The translations under genes and the position numbers were made by a program. Positions 1 through 11,215 of a stretch of DNA of 64,000 nucleotides are shown here, in pieces (position 1 is the first letter of the stretch; each line of letters starts with the position of its first letter). Under the pieces are notes generated by a model, which worked only from the letters and a program-made list of their open reading frames with translations, did not search any database and was not told the origin of the DNA. Source of the stretch: Gambelia wislizenii. Its lineage: Eukaryota > Chordata > Lepidosauria > Squamata > Crotaphytidae. The DNA lies in contig JAUMIR010000005.1 in assembly GCA_030847615.1 (NCBI GenBank), positions 57,935,001-57,999,000 of the forward strand, given 5' to 3'.

Positions 1-45
1 CAGTCCAACACTCAAACCACTTCATCTTGCTGGATCTCCTTGAAA
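1..45 (-). repeat. tRNA-derived SINE head, cut by the window edge
   Basis: The first bases read as the reverse complement of the 5' head of the Sauria-like tRNA SINE. The same stretch (cactcaaaccact) occurs at 33636-33648, at the end of another minus-strand SINE. Only the head is visible; the B box and tail would lie before the window. Confidence 0.5.
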
Positions 46-970
46 AGATAAATGAATCAGCTCCTGGAATGGTACAGAGCTGACCCTGAAGGGATATCTA
101 TCATTCATAGATTGTTCACAGAATGATCTCATGACAGAGTAACCAAACTTTTCTTTCCAAGTGCAAGGTTGCCATTTGCAACTGCCTAGTGAGATTAGAT
201 ACCAATCAGATAACAGATAAAGAGAACAAGAATATGTAGGATAGCTAAATTGTGTGCCACTCTCACAAAGCTTTCCCTAATAATTTGATATGTACAATGA
301 TCAATAGCTTGTGATGACATTGAACAGCACTCTCTCCCATACACAATAGGGAGATACTACTCGTCAGAGGAGGATGAGTGGCCTTATTAAATGTCTCCAC
401 AGAAAAACTCTAATTAAGACAGCAGAATTATGGAGCACTTATTGTGTGGAGATCTTGATTCACCAATAGAGTCAAGGAAAGATTATAATATTCAGAGAGC
501 AGAATATCATCTTTGACTAATACTTTCATCTCTTAAAGAAGTCCAAACTTTTTAAATTTAAAAAATGATCATGGAAAGCAATTAGCCTGAGTTTAAAGGC
601 AGAAAATGGGAGCATTGGAGGCTTCTTTTCTTACAAAATTAAGTGACAGCATATGTGCTGAGCAAGTTGTGCACTTCCCAAGGGAGCTTTTCTCCATATG
701 TTTATCAGGTATTCAGAGGATATGCTCTTAAAACATGCCCCCTTGCTTCCAGAAAAACTTGTCCATTGCTACTATTTTACAGTTCCTCTGGATTTTCTAA
801 GCTGCTCCATTATTGCACTATTTTGAATTAATGACAGAAAAGTGATTTATCTTTTCACTTAATGCTACAAAACATCCAAAATAGAAAGCTTTTGCTTAGC
901 CATAATACCCATAATCCACCAAAGAAGAGACAAACCCAGAAATCTGATTACCTCCATAAAGTAGGCCTGT
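46..970. other. No recognisable gene or repeat
   Basis: AT-rich sequence with short random open frames only. I see no domain, repeat hallmark or RNA gene. Confidence 0.5.
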
Positions 971-974
971 ACCA

Positions 975-1207
975 AATAGAGCTACTGTGGTATAGTCGTG
1001 TGAGCATTGGACTACAACTCTGGAGACCAGGGTTCGAAACCCCGCTTGGCCATGGAAACCCAGTGGGTGGTCTTAGGCAAGTCACATTCTCTCAGCCTCA
1101 AGGGGAGGGAAAGGCAAACTTCCTCTGAACAAATCTTTCCAAGAAAACCTCATGATAGGCCTTAGGGTCACCGTAAGTCGGAAGTGACTTGAAAACACAA
1201 CAACAAG
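975..1207 (+). repeat. Sauria-like tRNA-derived SINE, near complete
   Basis: It begins with a tRNA-like head: an A-box-like tggtatagtcg segment and a B-box-like ggttcgaaacc at about 1031-1041. The usual body follows (cttggccatggaaaccc, caagtcacattctctcagcc), then a tail with gtcaccgtaagtcggaagtgactt and aacaacaa. In squamates this tail is shared with Bov-B/RTE LINEs, which are thought to mobilise it. The family assignment is from recognition of the sequence. Confidence 0.8.
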
Positions 1208-1735
1208 CCAAATAGAGAAGGACCATTTTTTGTAGCAATTTCACCCACCTTCAAATGCAGTGTTTTGAGTCCTTGATAATTTGGGAGGGAAGCAAAAATT
1301 TCTGGGGAAAAGCACATTCTGTTCTTGGAAAGCCTTGTTCTTACTTCCAAAGTGGGAAAATCAAAATGGCAGCCATGTTTTTCCCCCAAAAGGGTTGTGT
1401 CATTTTGTTCACGAGAAATATTCCTCCAAAGAAAAGTCAATGATTCAAGTAAGTTTGATACACACACACGCGCGCACACATACACAGTCACAGTGTGCTT
1501 TTCTATGCAACCCTGTTTTAAAACCTGAAATACTCAGCAATTCTTTAAAAAAAACTATTTTAATGTCTTTCTTTCTGTTTAAAATAAGGACTTTGTAAAA
1601 ACCCAAATATGTTTCATTTGTTCAAATGCATATAAAAAGGTTTAAAATATATGCCATCCAGAAAGAGGAATCAAAGTAACAGTACAATCCTATGCAAGTA
1701 TAATCAGGAGTAAGTTCCACAGAATACACTGAGAC
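1208..1735. other. Unassigned sequence with a short (CA)/(CG) run
   Basis: No gene is recognised. A mixed CA/CG microsatellite lies at about 1461-1483. The last 60 bases resemble a short dispersed reptile repeat (cctatgcaagtataatcaggagtaag). Confidence 0.4.
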
Positions 1736-1738
1736 TTA

Positions 1739-2788
1739 GGGCTTGTCTAGATGGGATATTTACCCTGGCTTCCCCCTCCCACCATCTTGGAGCCCTGCAG
1801 TTCAAACAATGCAGGGTTCTCTCCCCATTTCACCTATGCGCAGTCCTGACAACATCCAAGGCAAAGCAGGGGGGGGGAGGTAAGCTGGGGTAAAGCCCTT
1901 TAAAATTTTTATTTACATAGCTGGGAAAACCCATGTTATGCAGGAAAACCTAGACAGGTCCAGTGTGGGAATGCAGGGTCTGTACCTGCATGCCAGTGTG
2001 TACAGTCAGACCCCGCTGACGCCACTGGAGTTTTTTTTAATTTAATTTTTAATTAGCTATTTATACCCCGCTCTTCAGCCACAAAGGCTATCAGAGCGGC
2101 TTACAAATTGTTAAGCAATAGCAATTTTCACATCTATACTGCATTAAGTAGTTTCCAATGTGTATTAGCTAATTGCCCCCACAAGCTGGGTACTCATTTT
2201 ACCGACCTTCGAAAGGATGGAAGGCTGAGTGAACCTTGGAGCCCGCTGGAATGGAACTTGCAACGTGGTGACTTGCAGTACTGGCATTTAACCACTGCAC
2301 CACCAGGGCTCATTTAAGGTGAGACAATATGACAAGAAGACATATCAAAGCAGGGCTTTACTGAAAGTGTTTCTATCATACTCTATTTAGCTAAAGCTAG
2401 AGATATCACGTATTCAACTTCCTTGCAGAAATTGTTAGAGATGCCCTCTCTGAAAAAACAGTTTGGGCAGACAGTCGGGGAGGGAGTGTAGACCCAATGA
2501 ATCAATTGTTGAATGGTACCATAAATCCAAGATTCAATGGACTACTCTGAAGTTGCTCTGAAGCCAGGAAGGAGCACATGATCAAAGCCCCCTGCATGTG
2601 ACCAGCCTTGATCACATGCTGAGGGCTTCCTTCCCAACTTCAGAGGGAGCAGCACGCAACAGTGGGGGAGGTGCCCACCAGTCGGCATGTGTGTGCAGAC
2701 TTCATCCTGTTTCATCTATGTAATGGGGGAAATGAGCCAGAATACACTGGCCAGAAGTTGGGGTATTTTGGCAGGTCTAAACAAACCC
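1739..2788. mobile_element. TIR miniature element (family A), interrupted by a SINE
   Basis: The left end gggcttgtctagatggg and the right end ggtctaaacaaaccc are imperfect inverted repeats. Both are flanked by TTA (1736-1738 and 2789-2791), a possible 3-bp target duplication of PIF/Harbinger type. The inside matches the copies at 4049-4556 and 33798-34334 (for example a catgtgaccagcctt block). A minus-strand SINE at 2033-2316 splits it. There is no transposase frame, so it is non-autonomous. Superfamily is inferred only from TSD length. Confidence 0.6.
2033..2316 (-). repeat. tRNA-derived SINE, minus strand, nested
   Basis: Reverse-complement counterpart of the SINE at 43063-43320. It carries the head gagccctggtgg at its right end, a midsection with gcaattagctaa, and a 3' tail ending ggggtataaata at its left end. 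It lies inside the family A element, so it inserted later. Confidence 0.75.
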
Positions 2789-2791
2789 TTA

Positions 2792-3722
2792 CTCCCAAGA
2801 AAACATGCAGAAGAATCAGCACAATGATTCAGCAAAGCTGAAACAGATCAGGGGATGGGGGCTTAGTATTTTGAAAAACATTTATCCTCAAATTACCAAT
2901 GTCAATTTCATGCATTTTGGGTGTAATGTTTGTTACAGCTGTACTATAAACAAACACAAAAGTCAAGTTCACAGTTGCAGATTTACTTTTAGAAACAGTA
3001 GATGCTAGAATTCACAGTTGCACACAAAGCCTTGGTAACTCTTTAATAATGCCTAAGCTGAACTTTTCAGCTAGCTATAGAGACATCTTTTACATTTGCC
3101 AAAATAGGCTGTTAGTTATTTCATATTTATTAGCTATTTGTTTACATGGATTCTTTTTAAAGCTTTGTTACAATTAGAAGAAAATGTTCACCTACCAGAA
3201 ATATGAAGCTGCCAATTTAGAGATGCCAAAGGACACAGTCTGTGGAGTCCATCAAAGGTAACTCTCATGGTCTAAAAGCTCTGAAAATCACATTGATACA
3301 GATGCTGTAATATTTATAGCTAGTTCTGCCTTGCCTTGTTTCTGCAGTTTCCTGACATGCCATAGGAAATTGTGTCTGTCAAGGGTAAAATTTTGACAAA
3401 GGAAATGCCTTTGATTTATGTTTGGTTGGTTCTGGGAATTTACAGGACTGGCTCTTGAGTTATGAGTGTAGATACCATGGTGTTGGCAAGACATTTAAGG
3501 ATTCTTGATCATATTATATTCTTGAGTAGCACAATCCTGACTTTGCTACTCATTTCTTAGAGTACATAATCATAATCACTGTGGGTTTCTCTTCATAAAG
3601 AAATCTGGCCCTGTTTTGCTTGTTTTTCAAGCTGTCATATATATTTAAATAATAATGTACAATTAGCTACACTTCATTTTGAAACATTTTGTCCAGTGTT
3701 TTTGGTCACAACTGGAATTTAA
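2792..3722. other. No recognisable gene or repeat
   Basis: Short random open frames only. I see no hallmark of a mobile element here. Confidence 0.45.
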
Positions 3723-3724
3723 TA

Positions 3725-3939
3725 CAGTTGTCCCTCCGTATCCACAGATTTAAGTATCCACAGCTTGAAAATATTATTTAAAAAATAATAATCCATAAAG
3801 CAAACCTTGATTTTACCATCTTATATAAGGGACACCATTTTACTATGCCATTGCATATAAAGGGTCTTGAGTATTCACGGATTTTGGTATCAACGGGGAG
3901 TCCTGGAACCAAACCCCAGCGAATATGAAGGGACAGCCG
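3725..3939. mobile_element. Tigger-like (Tc1/mariner) miniature element
   Basis: The ends CAGTTGTCCCTCCGTATCC and its diverged inverse (catatgaagggacagccg-like) are flanked by TA on both sides (3723-3724, 3940-3941), as expected for Tc1/mariner. The interior contains tatccacag and ggtcctggaaccaaacccc-like blocks typical of vertebrate Tigger-derived MITEs. A related copy is at about 28160-28317. It has no coding capacity. Confidence 0.7.
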
Positions 3940-4048
3940 TAATATAATAACTAAATGGAGTAAGCAGTCATTTATTTCAGCCACTATCCCCTTTGTTTGG
4001 CATGTATCTTTGAGAGACAATGACAGGAAGAATACAACAGGGAAGCTA

Positions 4049-4556
4049 GGGGCTCATCTACACCAGCCAGGATATGCTGGCTCCCTGCTGGCGTATCCCA
4101 GCTGCAGAGCTGGCCCATCCTTCTCCCGTTACCTGGACGCCATTCCTGCATCTGCCACCATTTTCTCTGCTGTTTCAAAAGCCAGGAAGGGGCCCCGCAA
4201 CATGACTGAAGGCCCCCTGCATGTGACCAGCCTTGGTCACATACTACAGAATGCCTGCCAGGCCTCTGAGAGAGTCAGGGAAATGGTGGCAGCAGCAAGA
4301 GCCAGCATGCCGGACATGGGTTTCTGTGGACACATGGGGCCCAATCCATTTTGGTCTCCAGTAATGGAGTAAACTGGGTATTTTCTTAATAGCAGTTTAT
4401 TAGGCCTTACCCTGGCTTGTATCCGTCTCAGCCCCATCTGTCCCGGGGCAGTGAGGACTGCCTGGGAGCAGAATGGGGCAAATATCCTGTGTCATATAGT
4501 CTGCAGGACTCTGAGATGGGAACAAGCCGGGTTATTTACCCCGTGTAGACAAGTCC
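4049..4556. mobile_element. TIR miniature element (family A), uninterrupted copy
   Basis: The left end ggggctcatctacacc and the inverse of the right end ggacttgtctacac form imperfect TIRs. The interior shares blocks with 1739-2788 and with 33798-34334 in the opposite orientation. Flanks are CTA on the left and TAA on the right, so the target duplication is not exact. The short open frames inside are not conserved between copies. Confidence 0.6.
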
Positions 4557-5334
4557 TAAAAGATGAAGGATTTACAAACTGTCTTTACATTTTGTTTAAT
4601 CTAGATATCAAAGTGAAGTTGGTCACAATCCTCTAGGGGTATAATCTGTGTAGATCCAACCATTTTTTTTCTTAGCCCCTGAATGTACTCCCTTTATCTG
4701 CTCCTGAATATAAGAGGTATTAAGAAAATGCTTTGAAGCACCTGTAAAGTACGTTCTCCTCGCCAACGAACATCCAGAAGTAACCACTACACACCTCCCT
4801 TTAGAAGGAATAATTTCCAGGACAGAGGTTATGCCTTCCTAACAGAGCCCTAGTCCTAGTGCTTTCATTTTAAAAAGCTAGCATTGGCATTTCCCACCGA
4901 AATCAATGTGATTTTTGCAATGGAACAGCCTTTGCCCAAATGTTCACCATTTTTACTAGAAATATTCCAGCAAATTGGTACAAGTAGCTGCCAGTCTTCT
5001 ACTAGTCAAAAAGCAGAAGGGATCAATGGTAACCAGCTAATTATGGCAGGAACTTTAATTGGCAACAACCAGTAGACTATAAGGAGACCCAGGAATTGTT
5101 AGCAAAACATTCAGCCCAAGATCACTATAGACTGTACTGTAATCATTATTAGTTTTGTCTTAAAATGTATGGTATATCTTTACTGGAGAAGAAAGAAAAG
5201 ATGAATGAAGCTATCATAGACTTGGAATGGAAAAAAGAGCCAGACTAATTGCTGCTGAAAATAGTATCTCCCTCTTTTTCCCAGTCCGCCTTTCCCTCTC
5301 TCAATCCCATCCAAGCTACTTTCAAGGTCCAGTA
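4557..5334. other. No recognisable gene or repeat
   Basis: Nothing identifiable beyond random short frames. Confidence 0.45.
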
Positions 5335-5575
5335 TGCCCTAAATACCCTAAAGGTACTAGATCCTGTTTGAACTTGGAAGCTAAGAGGGTCAGCCCCAGT
5401 TAGTACTTGGATGAGAGACTGCCAACAAATACCAGGTGCTGCAGGCTATATTTCAGAAGAAGGAATTCATAAAACAACCTCTGAGTATTCCTTGCCTAAG
5501 AAAACCCTATGAAATTCATGGGGTCACCATAAGATAATAGGTGACCTGAAGGCACGCACACACACACATGCACAC
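5335..5575 (+). repeat. 5S rRNA-derived SINE with Sauria-type tail
   Basis: Positions about 5338-5450 read as a diverged 5S rRNA: acttggaagctaagaggg, ttagtacttggatgagagac and ataccaggtgctgcaggct are the internal promoter and 3' domain of 5S rRNA. The tail (gaaaaccctatgaaattcatggggtcacc, gaaggcacgc) is the same as in the tRNA Sauria SINEs and ends in a CA run. This is the architecture of 5S-Sauria SINEs described in Anolis. It is a retroposed pseudogene, not a functional 5S gene. Confidence 0.85.
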
Positions 5576-5819
5576 AGATGCTGGACAGCCACAACCAGTT
5601 TATTTATACACTGCATTCCCACATATACATTGTGCTCAAAGCAGTTCACAGTACAGAGATAATGAACACCCCCTTCCCCTTAAATACACTACAGCAGAAC
5701 ATGGATAGTCGAATAATTCCCAGCTTGTTTAAAAAGATATCAAGATATTAATGTAAGTTATCTTGTTTGAGGGAAAAGCAAGCTGTAACAAAAATTCCCT
5801 CTATGGACCAGATTTTGAA

Positions 5820-5950
5820 AGCCTGGTCATCTTAACCTGATCAGTGTCTTATGGCTTCATGACTCCCATAATTCCTCACCACTAGCTACGGTGACTTGGC
5901 ATGATGAGACTTGTAGGCCTAAAAATCTGGAAGGCCACAGTTGCCCATCT
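5820..5950. mobile_element. Degraded hAT-like MITE fragment
   Basis: Contains a diverged form of the palindromic MITE also seen at 16087-16230: actcccataattcctcacc and tctggaaggccacagttgcccatct. Boundaries are approximate. Confidence 0.45.
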
Positions 5951-5956
5951 GTATAT

Positions 5957-5957
<1 letters not shown>

Positions 5958-6008
<51 letters not shown>
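5958..6008. repeat. (AG)n microsatellite
   Basis: About 25 uninterrupted AG units. Two overlapping open frames reading arginine-glutamate repeats are artefacts of it. It is not preceded by the RTE 3' end seen at the other (AG)n tracts. Confidence 0.95.
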
Positions 6009-6011
<3 letters not shown>

Positions 6012-7110
6012 TACATCGTATCATATCTTTTATATCTGTCTGCCTGCCCCACAATCTTTCTCTATATCAATAAAGGGAAAGAAGAGAAGTGCAACTGTCA
6101 AACACAAACAGCACACACATATTAAGTTCTAATATCATGCATGAAAAAAATGGCTTTTTGTTGTAAAATCCATCATTTAATATTAATGATTCTGCTTCTA
6201 GCTATCTGGGCCTCACTATACTTGGCCTCTGGGAGTATGATGAGAGGACAAATTCAGACAATCTCTCCCAGACAGGAAATGCCTTGATGACCTCTAAGCA
6301 AATGGCATGTGGCAGGAGAAATGACAAACATTCAGAACCATCCCACAGCTTCCTTTACGTGGGCAGTGCCAGCATGGGGAAGTGGGTCTCTGTTTCAAGA
6401 ACAGGATATGTCACAAATGCAAAGGTGAAGCAGGTGAAGCATTCAGCTGCCTACATTTAGAAACAACAGTGAAAGAAAGCAAAGGACATCTCTTTTGAGA
6501 TGTTACACTTACAATGTGCATGCTGTTGGAACAATACACAGAGGTATCACTGTTGATTAGTCAGAAGTTGCCCTGTTAGGAGGCAGAGTGAGACAACTGT
6601 CTTAAGCAGTGACAGTCCCCCAGCTATACCTCCTGAGCACTCTTCTCTTCCTTGCAGGGAGAGTGCATATACCATGCAGCTTTTCTGCACCTCATAAATC
6701 AGGGTAGAGGAATCAGAAGTTTTGAACTATAACACACATAATTCCTTACCATTGGGGTATGCAGGCAATGGGTTCTGGAAGTTGAAGTCAAAAACACCTG
6801 GAAGGCAAAAGTCTTCCTACTTCTGTCCTAAATTGACCCACTTCCCTTGTACAATGACCCACGTACAATGGAGATTACCTTGTTATGAGAACTGAAGTAA
6901 GGTTCAGCTGGCAATCCAATGATACATAGAAAGGGTTAGGGGAGCAACTCATGCAACAAAACGTCCAAGTCTGGCCCTGAGATTAGGCAGTGATGGTCGT
7001 GAAAGTTTTTTAGTTCATGCTGGATCTTCCATTACCAGAGCTGTACTGAAGCTTGTTGATTCATACCAAAGAAAACTACAGGATACTGTAGACCTAGGAT
7101 GTTGTGACAT
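6009..7110. other. Mostly unassigned; MITE remnant near 6715-6835
   Basis: Positions about 6715-6835 resemble the same hAT-like MITE (cataattccttaccattgggg, cacctggaaggcaaaag, cttctgtccta). I recognise nothing else. Confidence 0.4.
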
Positions 7111-7114
7111 TCAT

Positions 7115-7331
7115 GAGGGGCCCCTTTACACTAAACATTTATAGCATTATGATTCTAGTTTAACTACTATGGCAATATCCTATTAAATCCTGGCATTTGC
7201 AGTTTAGTGAGGAGTATTTTGAATGTTTATTCAGATAACTCTAGCTCCTCATTGAAGTATAAACCCTAGAATTCCATAGGATGTAGCTATGGGTGTGGGG
7301 GAATTAGAACCATAATATTATAATTGTATGA
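7115..7331. mobile_element. Miniature hAT-like element (family B), right end cut by a LINE
   Basis: Shares its whole length with 7908-8128 and 13772-13987: a gcattatgattctagtttaact block, a central palindromic part, and an end cataatattataattgta. The right end stops where the RTE-like fragment begins, so the LINE inserted into or next to it. Confidence 0.6.
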
Positions 7332-7787
7332 GGCCATGATATTGAGAACATAGCTGTGCTGGGCAGGGCACATTTCTAGGATGGAGGACCATCGCCTCCC
7401 AAAAATAGTACTCTATGGTGAACTTGCCACAGGTCAGCGTAAGAGGGGCACTCCAAAAAAGCGACACAAGGACTCCCTGAAACAACATCTCAGGCTCGGC
7501 CAAATTGATCACCAACAATGGTCCGCCCTGGCCTCACATCGGGAGGCATGGAGACACACTATCCACAATGCTGCAGCCTTATTTGAGAATTCACACCGAT
7601 GAAGTCTTGAAGAGAAACGACAACATGCTGTTGAAAGAATCACAACCCAGAAACATCACCCAAGGAGACCTTCTGCTGTGCTTTCTGCAACTGGACTTGT
7701 TTATCTCAGATTGGCCTTTTTAGTCATCAGCGCGCTTGCAGAAAGCGTGGGATGAGTCCTTCCTGAATCTTCGTTTGCGAAGAAAAG

Positions 7788-7790
<3 letters not shown>
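7332..7790 (+). pseudogene. RTE-like LINE, 3' fragment of ORF2
   Basis: Plus-strand 5'-truncated copy. It corresponds to about the last 150 codons of the frame at 14355-16085 (from the GHISRMEDHRLPKI region through the REAWRHTIHNAAALFEN region to the C-terminal zinc-finger-like end). The reading frame is broken after about 7600 by an in-frame stop and small indels. An (AG)n tract follows directly, as in the 28-kb copy. Confidence 0.8.

Positions 7791-7832
<42 letters not shown>
7788..7832. repeat. (AG)n tail of the RTE-like LINE
   Basis: About 20 AG units directly after gaaaagcc, the conserved 3' end of the LINE. The same junction occurs at about 28050-28073, and a short agagatag version at the left end of the 14-kb copy. 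The tract is therefore best read as the LINE's own 3' terminal repeat, later expanded. Confidence 0.8.
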
Positions 7833-7907
7833 CATAACATTCAAACATTCAATTTTCCCCATTGCAGTATGAATGGTACAGACCAAGAAAAAGCAGATTT
7901 ATTCTCC

Positions 7908-8128
7908 TGATACCTTTTCACAATACACAACTATGGCACTATGATTACATTTTAACTGCCATCATTCCCTTCTATGGAATCCTAGGCTTTGCCTTTTAGG
8001 GAGAGGTATTTAGAATATTCAGCCAAAGAGCTCTAGTGCCTCACCAAACTACAAACTCCAGGATTCCATGGGTTATAGCTGTGGCAGTTAAAGTAGAATC
8101 ATAGTGCTATAACTGTACAGTATTAAAA
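7908..8128. mobile_element. Miniature hAT-like element (family B), full copy
   Basis: Same order of blocks as 13772-13987: a cacaactatggcactatgat start, tatggaatcctaggctttg, a central gagctctag-like core, ccaggattccatgggttata, and a catagtgctataactgt end. The two halves are partly inverse of each other. Non-coding. Confidence 0.7.
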
Positions 8129-8164
8129 AGGAGGAAGAGAGTGGGAGGTAGGGAGGAAAGGAAT

Positions 8165-8420
8165 GTAATGGCATCCTTAAGACTTACTAGTGTTTTTTGT
8201 TTGTTTGTTTGTTTTGTATAAGCTTTCATGGATATAAACCCACTTCTTCAGATGCAGTACTGCAGAAGTGGGTATCTATCTATGCATCTATCTATGAAAG
8301 CTTGTGCAAAAATATATAAACCAGTTTGTCTCAAAGTTGCTGTAACATTCCTTTTCCCTGCTCCCCTTCTCCCTTTTATGCTGTAAGAGAATAACACGGC
8401 TACTTCCTTAAAAACTACTG
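8165..8420. repeat. Interspersed repeat with imperfect hairpin
   Basis: The arms ataagctttcatggatata and the tatctatgaaagctt segment at 8288-8302 flank acccacttcttcag / cagaagtgggt, giving a long imperfect stem at about 8218-8305. The right arm has expanded TATC units. The end (gagaataacacggctac) matches a widespread reptile repeat that also appears at 34465-34690. Family name uncertain. Confidence 0.5.
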
Positions 8421-10063
8421 TATAGTATTAAAGGTCCCCTGAACATTTATTTAAGTTACTGATGTTCACAAAGCAAAACAATGCAGTAGACCAAACTATA
8501 ATTGTTGAATCTGTTCAACAATAATTTAGGCCAAGAAGCCAATGACTACAAAGGAAAGCTGGAAGGTATTTCCCACCAGTGGAGGTGGCTGGGGGGTGGG
8601 GTGGGCAGGGGAATGCTGCAACTGTTTCAGAAAGCTTTTTCTTTCTAAGCTCTTTGTAACAGTATGTGAACTGAGTCCATTGGTCTGGTCATTTGAATTT
8701 AATATTTTTTTTATATCAAACATTATTTTCCCCATTAAAACATTTTTCACAGAGATCCCCTATGTTATTTAGTCGTCTTTTTTTCCTATTAGCAATGAAT
8801 GTGTCAATGCCCCTCCTTTTGTTCCTTCAGGTTGGCTTCCATTTCCTTTCTGGATTAATCACATAGGCAATCTGGTCAATTAGGTATCACATACTAAAGG
8901 CAATGATGTCACAATACTGCATAGCTAGATTTGATTGATGATAAGTGATGTAGTGGAGCCAGAGCTCAGTGATGTAAAGCACCAGGAACATGTACATCAC
9001 CTGCCACATTGTTTAGTCTCCCTGCTACCTCCCAGTTTAGTTGCAATCCTCACAGTAACGTTGAAGAACCAGATTTTTCCAAGAACAATACAACGTTGTG
9101 AACCGTTCTTGTCATAATTCAAAATATTTGGGGATGGCTTGGTCCTGAGTGCATAATTTTGACTTCTTTGTTTTTACAAAGGACCTATTCATGGTGGAGA
9201 CGAAAAATGCTGAAAATGGTTCACTGACTTTGAGTGTTTCCCCTGTTGCGGGGAGACTGGTGTTCTTATGCTATTTAGGGTCATGCTATATTCCTCTCTT
9301 GCCCATTCTTCTGCAATTTTAGGTTTCTCCAGCTAAAATCCTAAGCACTAACCACTTATATTGTCTTTGATATCTCACTATTTTATGACTCTCCACCAAA
9401 CGCTGCCTGCATTTTGGGATTCTTCTTAGGAGGTATGGCTATAGGGGCTGTCATGATGAGTATCTGTATTTCACAATGCAAAACTACATGACTACCACCT
9501 TTTCGATGAGTATGTACAGTAGTTGTTTAACATTATTTTAGAACTATTGCTGGGTTGTTGTTTTAATGTAAGTTATCCTAAGAATGCTCAGTAACAGTAC
9601 AAATTTGGGGTTTTTTAAATGATAATTATAAATCCATATTTGGAAGATCCCAGTCTGTGAACTTCAAAGAGGGCTCAAGCCTGATTCATCACTGAGCACC
9701 ACTGTTTGATGGGGAATTGACAATGGAAAGAGCAAACGGATTGGAGGTTCCTTCAAAATTATTTTAAATGGATGCTGGAAGAAGATTTTGCATCGTCAGT
9801 AGGCAAGGCTTGGCACAGACAACAGAAGCAATGTTGAGAGGAAAGAGGCTTTTACTGAGATCCATAGCTTCCGTGCTACTTATTAGCTTCTTGAGCACTC
9901 TCTTGCAATAACAAATGTGTATTCCAACTACTTACGAGTTTTACTATATATAAATGTCTCAGTAAAAAAAACCCAAAACAACTCACATCAATAGATTTGG
10001 ATCTAATTGCAGAAGTCAATTCACCCATTGAAATTATACTTTTAATTGAGTCTCACCTATTTT
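8421..10063. other. No recognisable gene or repeat
   Basis: I see no coding domain, SINE promoter, TIR pair or tandem array in this stretch. Confidence 0.45.
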
Positions 10064-10611
10064 AGGTCCTGTCTATATGGTCAAAATAATACGTATGTGA
10101 TGTGAACGTATGGCAATCTGTTCAAATGGTTGTTTGCACAAATACATGTCATTCAGAAGGGGAGTAGCCAAATCCAATGCAAAGTCCATGTCTGCCGCAT
10201 CTGGGGCTTTGTATGGGTTTTAGGAAAAGATCTGTACAACTTGCGAATGTGAGACCGTTTGTACACTCTCATTTGCACAGATACAAACAGGCAGCATAAT
10301 TTGATTGGCTTGATGAGCAGAGGAGGTGGGGCTACCAAAAAGGGAAAGCGGCTGCGGACGCCATGTTGGGTTTTCTGCTAAGCGAGGGTCTGGCAAGTGG
10401 ATCAAACAATGTTTTTATATTCTTTTTTATTTCTTTTTCTTCTAAATATGAAATAACACCTGTGCGCACCACAGGAAACTTTTTTTAAAAAAATAGTAGT
10501 GGCAGATTTAAAATTGCGAGTAAATCATTCACGGTGGCCAGCTGGCTAAGGGCTCATGTGGAGTTTAAGGGGGAGTTTTGGTTGTGTAGGCAGATCGCAT
10601 CATTGCAAACA

Positions 10612-10616
10612 CCTGC
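10612..10616. repeat. Left target-site duplication of the solo LTR (CCTGC)
   Basis: CCTGC directly before the LTR start TGTGATGG. It is repeated exactly at 11165-11169. Five bases fits Ty3/Gypsy and many endogenous retrovirus integrases. Confidence 0.85.
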
Positions 10617-11164
10617 TGTGATGGATGGCTAGTGAGCCAATGAAGACATGGGACTCCAGGAGCCAATCCTCTGTGAGGAGGTGGATGGAGGAGGGGCTTC
10701 TGGAGAAAATAAAGGGGGAGTGAGTGAGGAAAGTGTTCAGTTCATGTTAGAGTTTTGAGTTTTGAAGAGCTGAGATGAGGCTTCGAGTGATTCAAGACAA
10801 TTTAGGTTTCTTGTATGTTAGAGGCTTAGAGAGAGAAAGAGAGTGAATGTTTGCGCAGGCCCAATAACTTGTTTATACAGTTATGTGCTTTATTCTGTTG
10901 ATAATAAATATTCTTTTGTTAATGAAAGAAACATCCAGCCTGGCGTGAGTGATTCTCAGGGAAGGAGACACAGCCAGGAATACATAACCACACCTAACTG
11001 CTTGTGCTATACCACTGGGAGACGTAGTTTGGTTGCGACGTGGAGGCTAGGCGTCACCAAGTGGTGACAGGGCAGGACGTGGAAATCCCCCCTTCTTCAC
11101 GAAGTGGTGGCAGTGGTGGGATAAGAAAGGCCCCCGCGCCACTAGGAGAACGCTGGGCGTCACA
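10617..11164 (+). mobile_element. Solo LTR of an LTR retrotransposon, 548 bp
   Basis: Starts TGTGA and ends TCACA, a perfect 5-bp terminal inverted repeat of the TG...CA type. It is flanked by the exact 5-bp duplication CCTGC. An AATAAA polyadenylation signal lies at 10903-10908, which sets the plus orientation. There is no gag-pol and no second LTR, so this is the product of LTR-LTR recombination. The 74- and 109-codon frames inside are not retroviral genes. Whether the parent was Gypsy-like or retroviral cannot be told from the LTR alone. Confidence 0.85.
10903..10908 (+). promoter_or_regulatory. Polyadenylation signal AATAAA in the solo LTR
   Basis: Canonical hexamer at about the middle of the LTR, where the R region would be expected. 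Confidence 0.6.
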
Positions 11165-11169
11165 CCTGC
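11165..11169. repeat. Right target-site duplication of the solo LTR (CCTGC)
   Basis: Exact repeat of 10612-10616, directly after the terminal TCACA. Confidence 0.85.
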
Positions 11170-11215
11170 CTTTTCGGACGTGTTCGTATTTCCCCCCCCC
11201 CTTGTATAGACATGA

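Larger units (their letters stand above)
10064..11215. mobile_element. TIR element (family C), split by a solo LTR
   Basis: The left end ggtcctgtctatatgg and the inverse of the right end gtcatgtctatacaagg are imperfect TIRs. With the LTR and its duplicated 5 bp removed it is about 600 bp. It matches 46662-47316 and 48843-49442 in the opposite orientation (gcagcataatttgattggc, a gtccatgtctgccgcatct region, cggacgtgttcgtatttcc). No transposase is visible, and the superfamily is not determined. Confidence 0.65.

Noticed and set aside
5335..5450. Functional 5S rRNA gene
   Set aside because: Diverged from 5S, shortened, and followed by a SINE tail. It is a SINE, not an rRNA gene.
5901..6132. Arginine/glutamate-repeat proteins
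   Set aside because: Translation of an (AG)n microsatellite.
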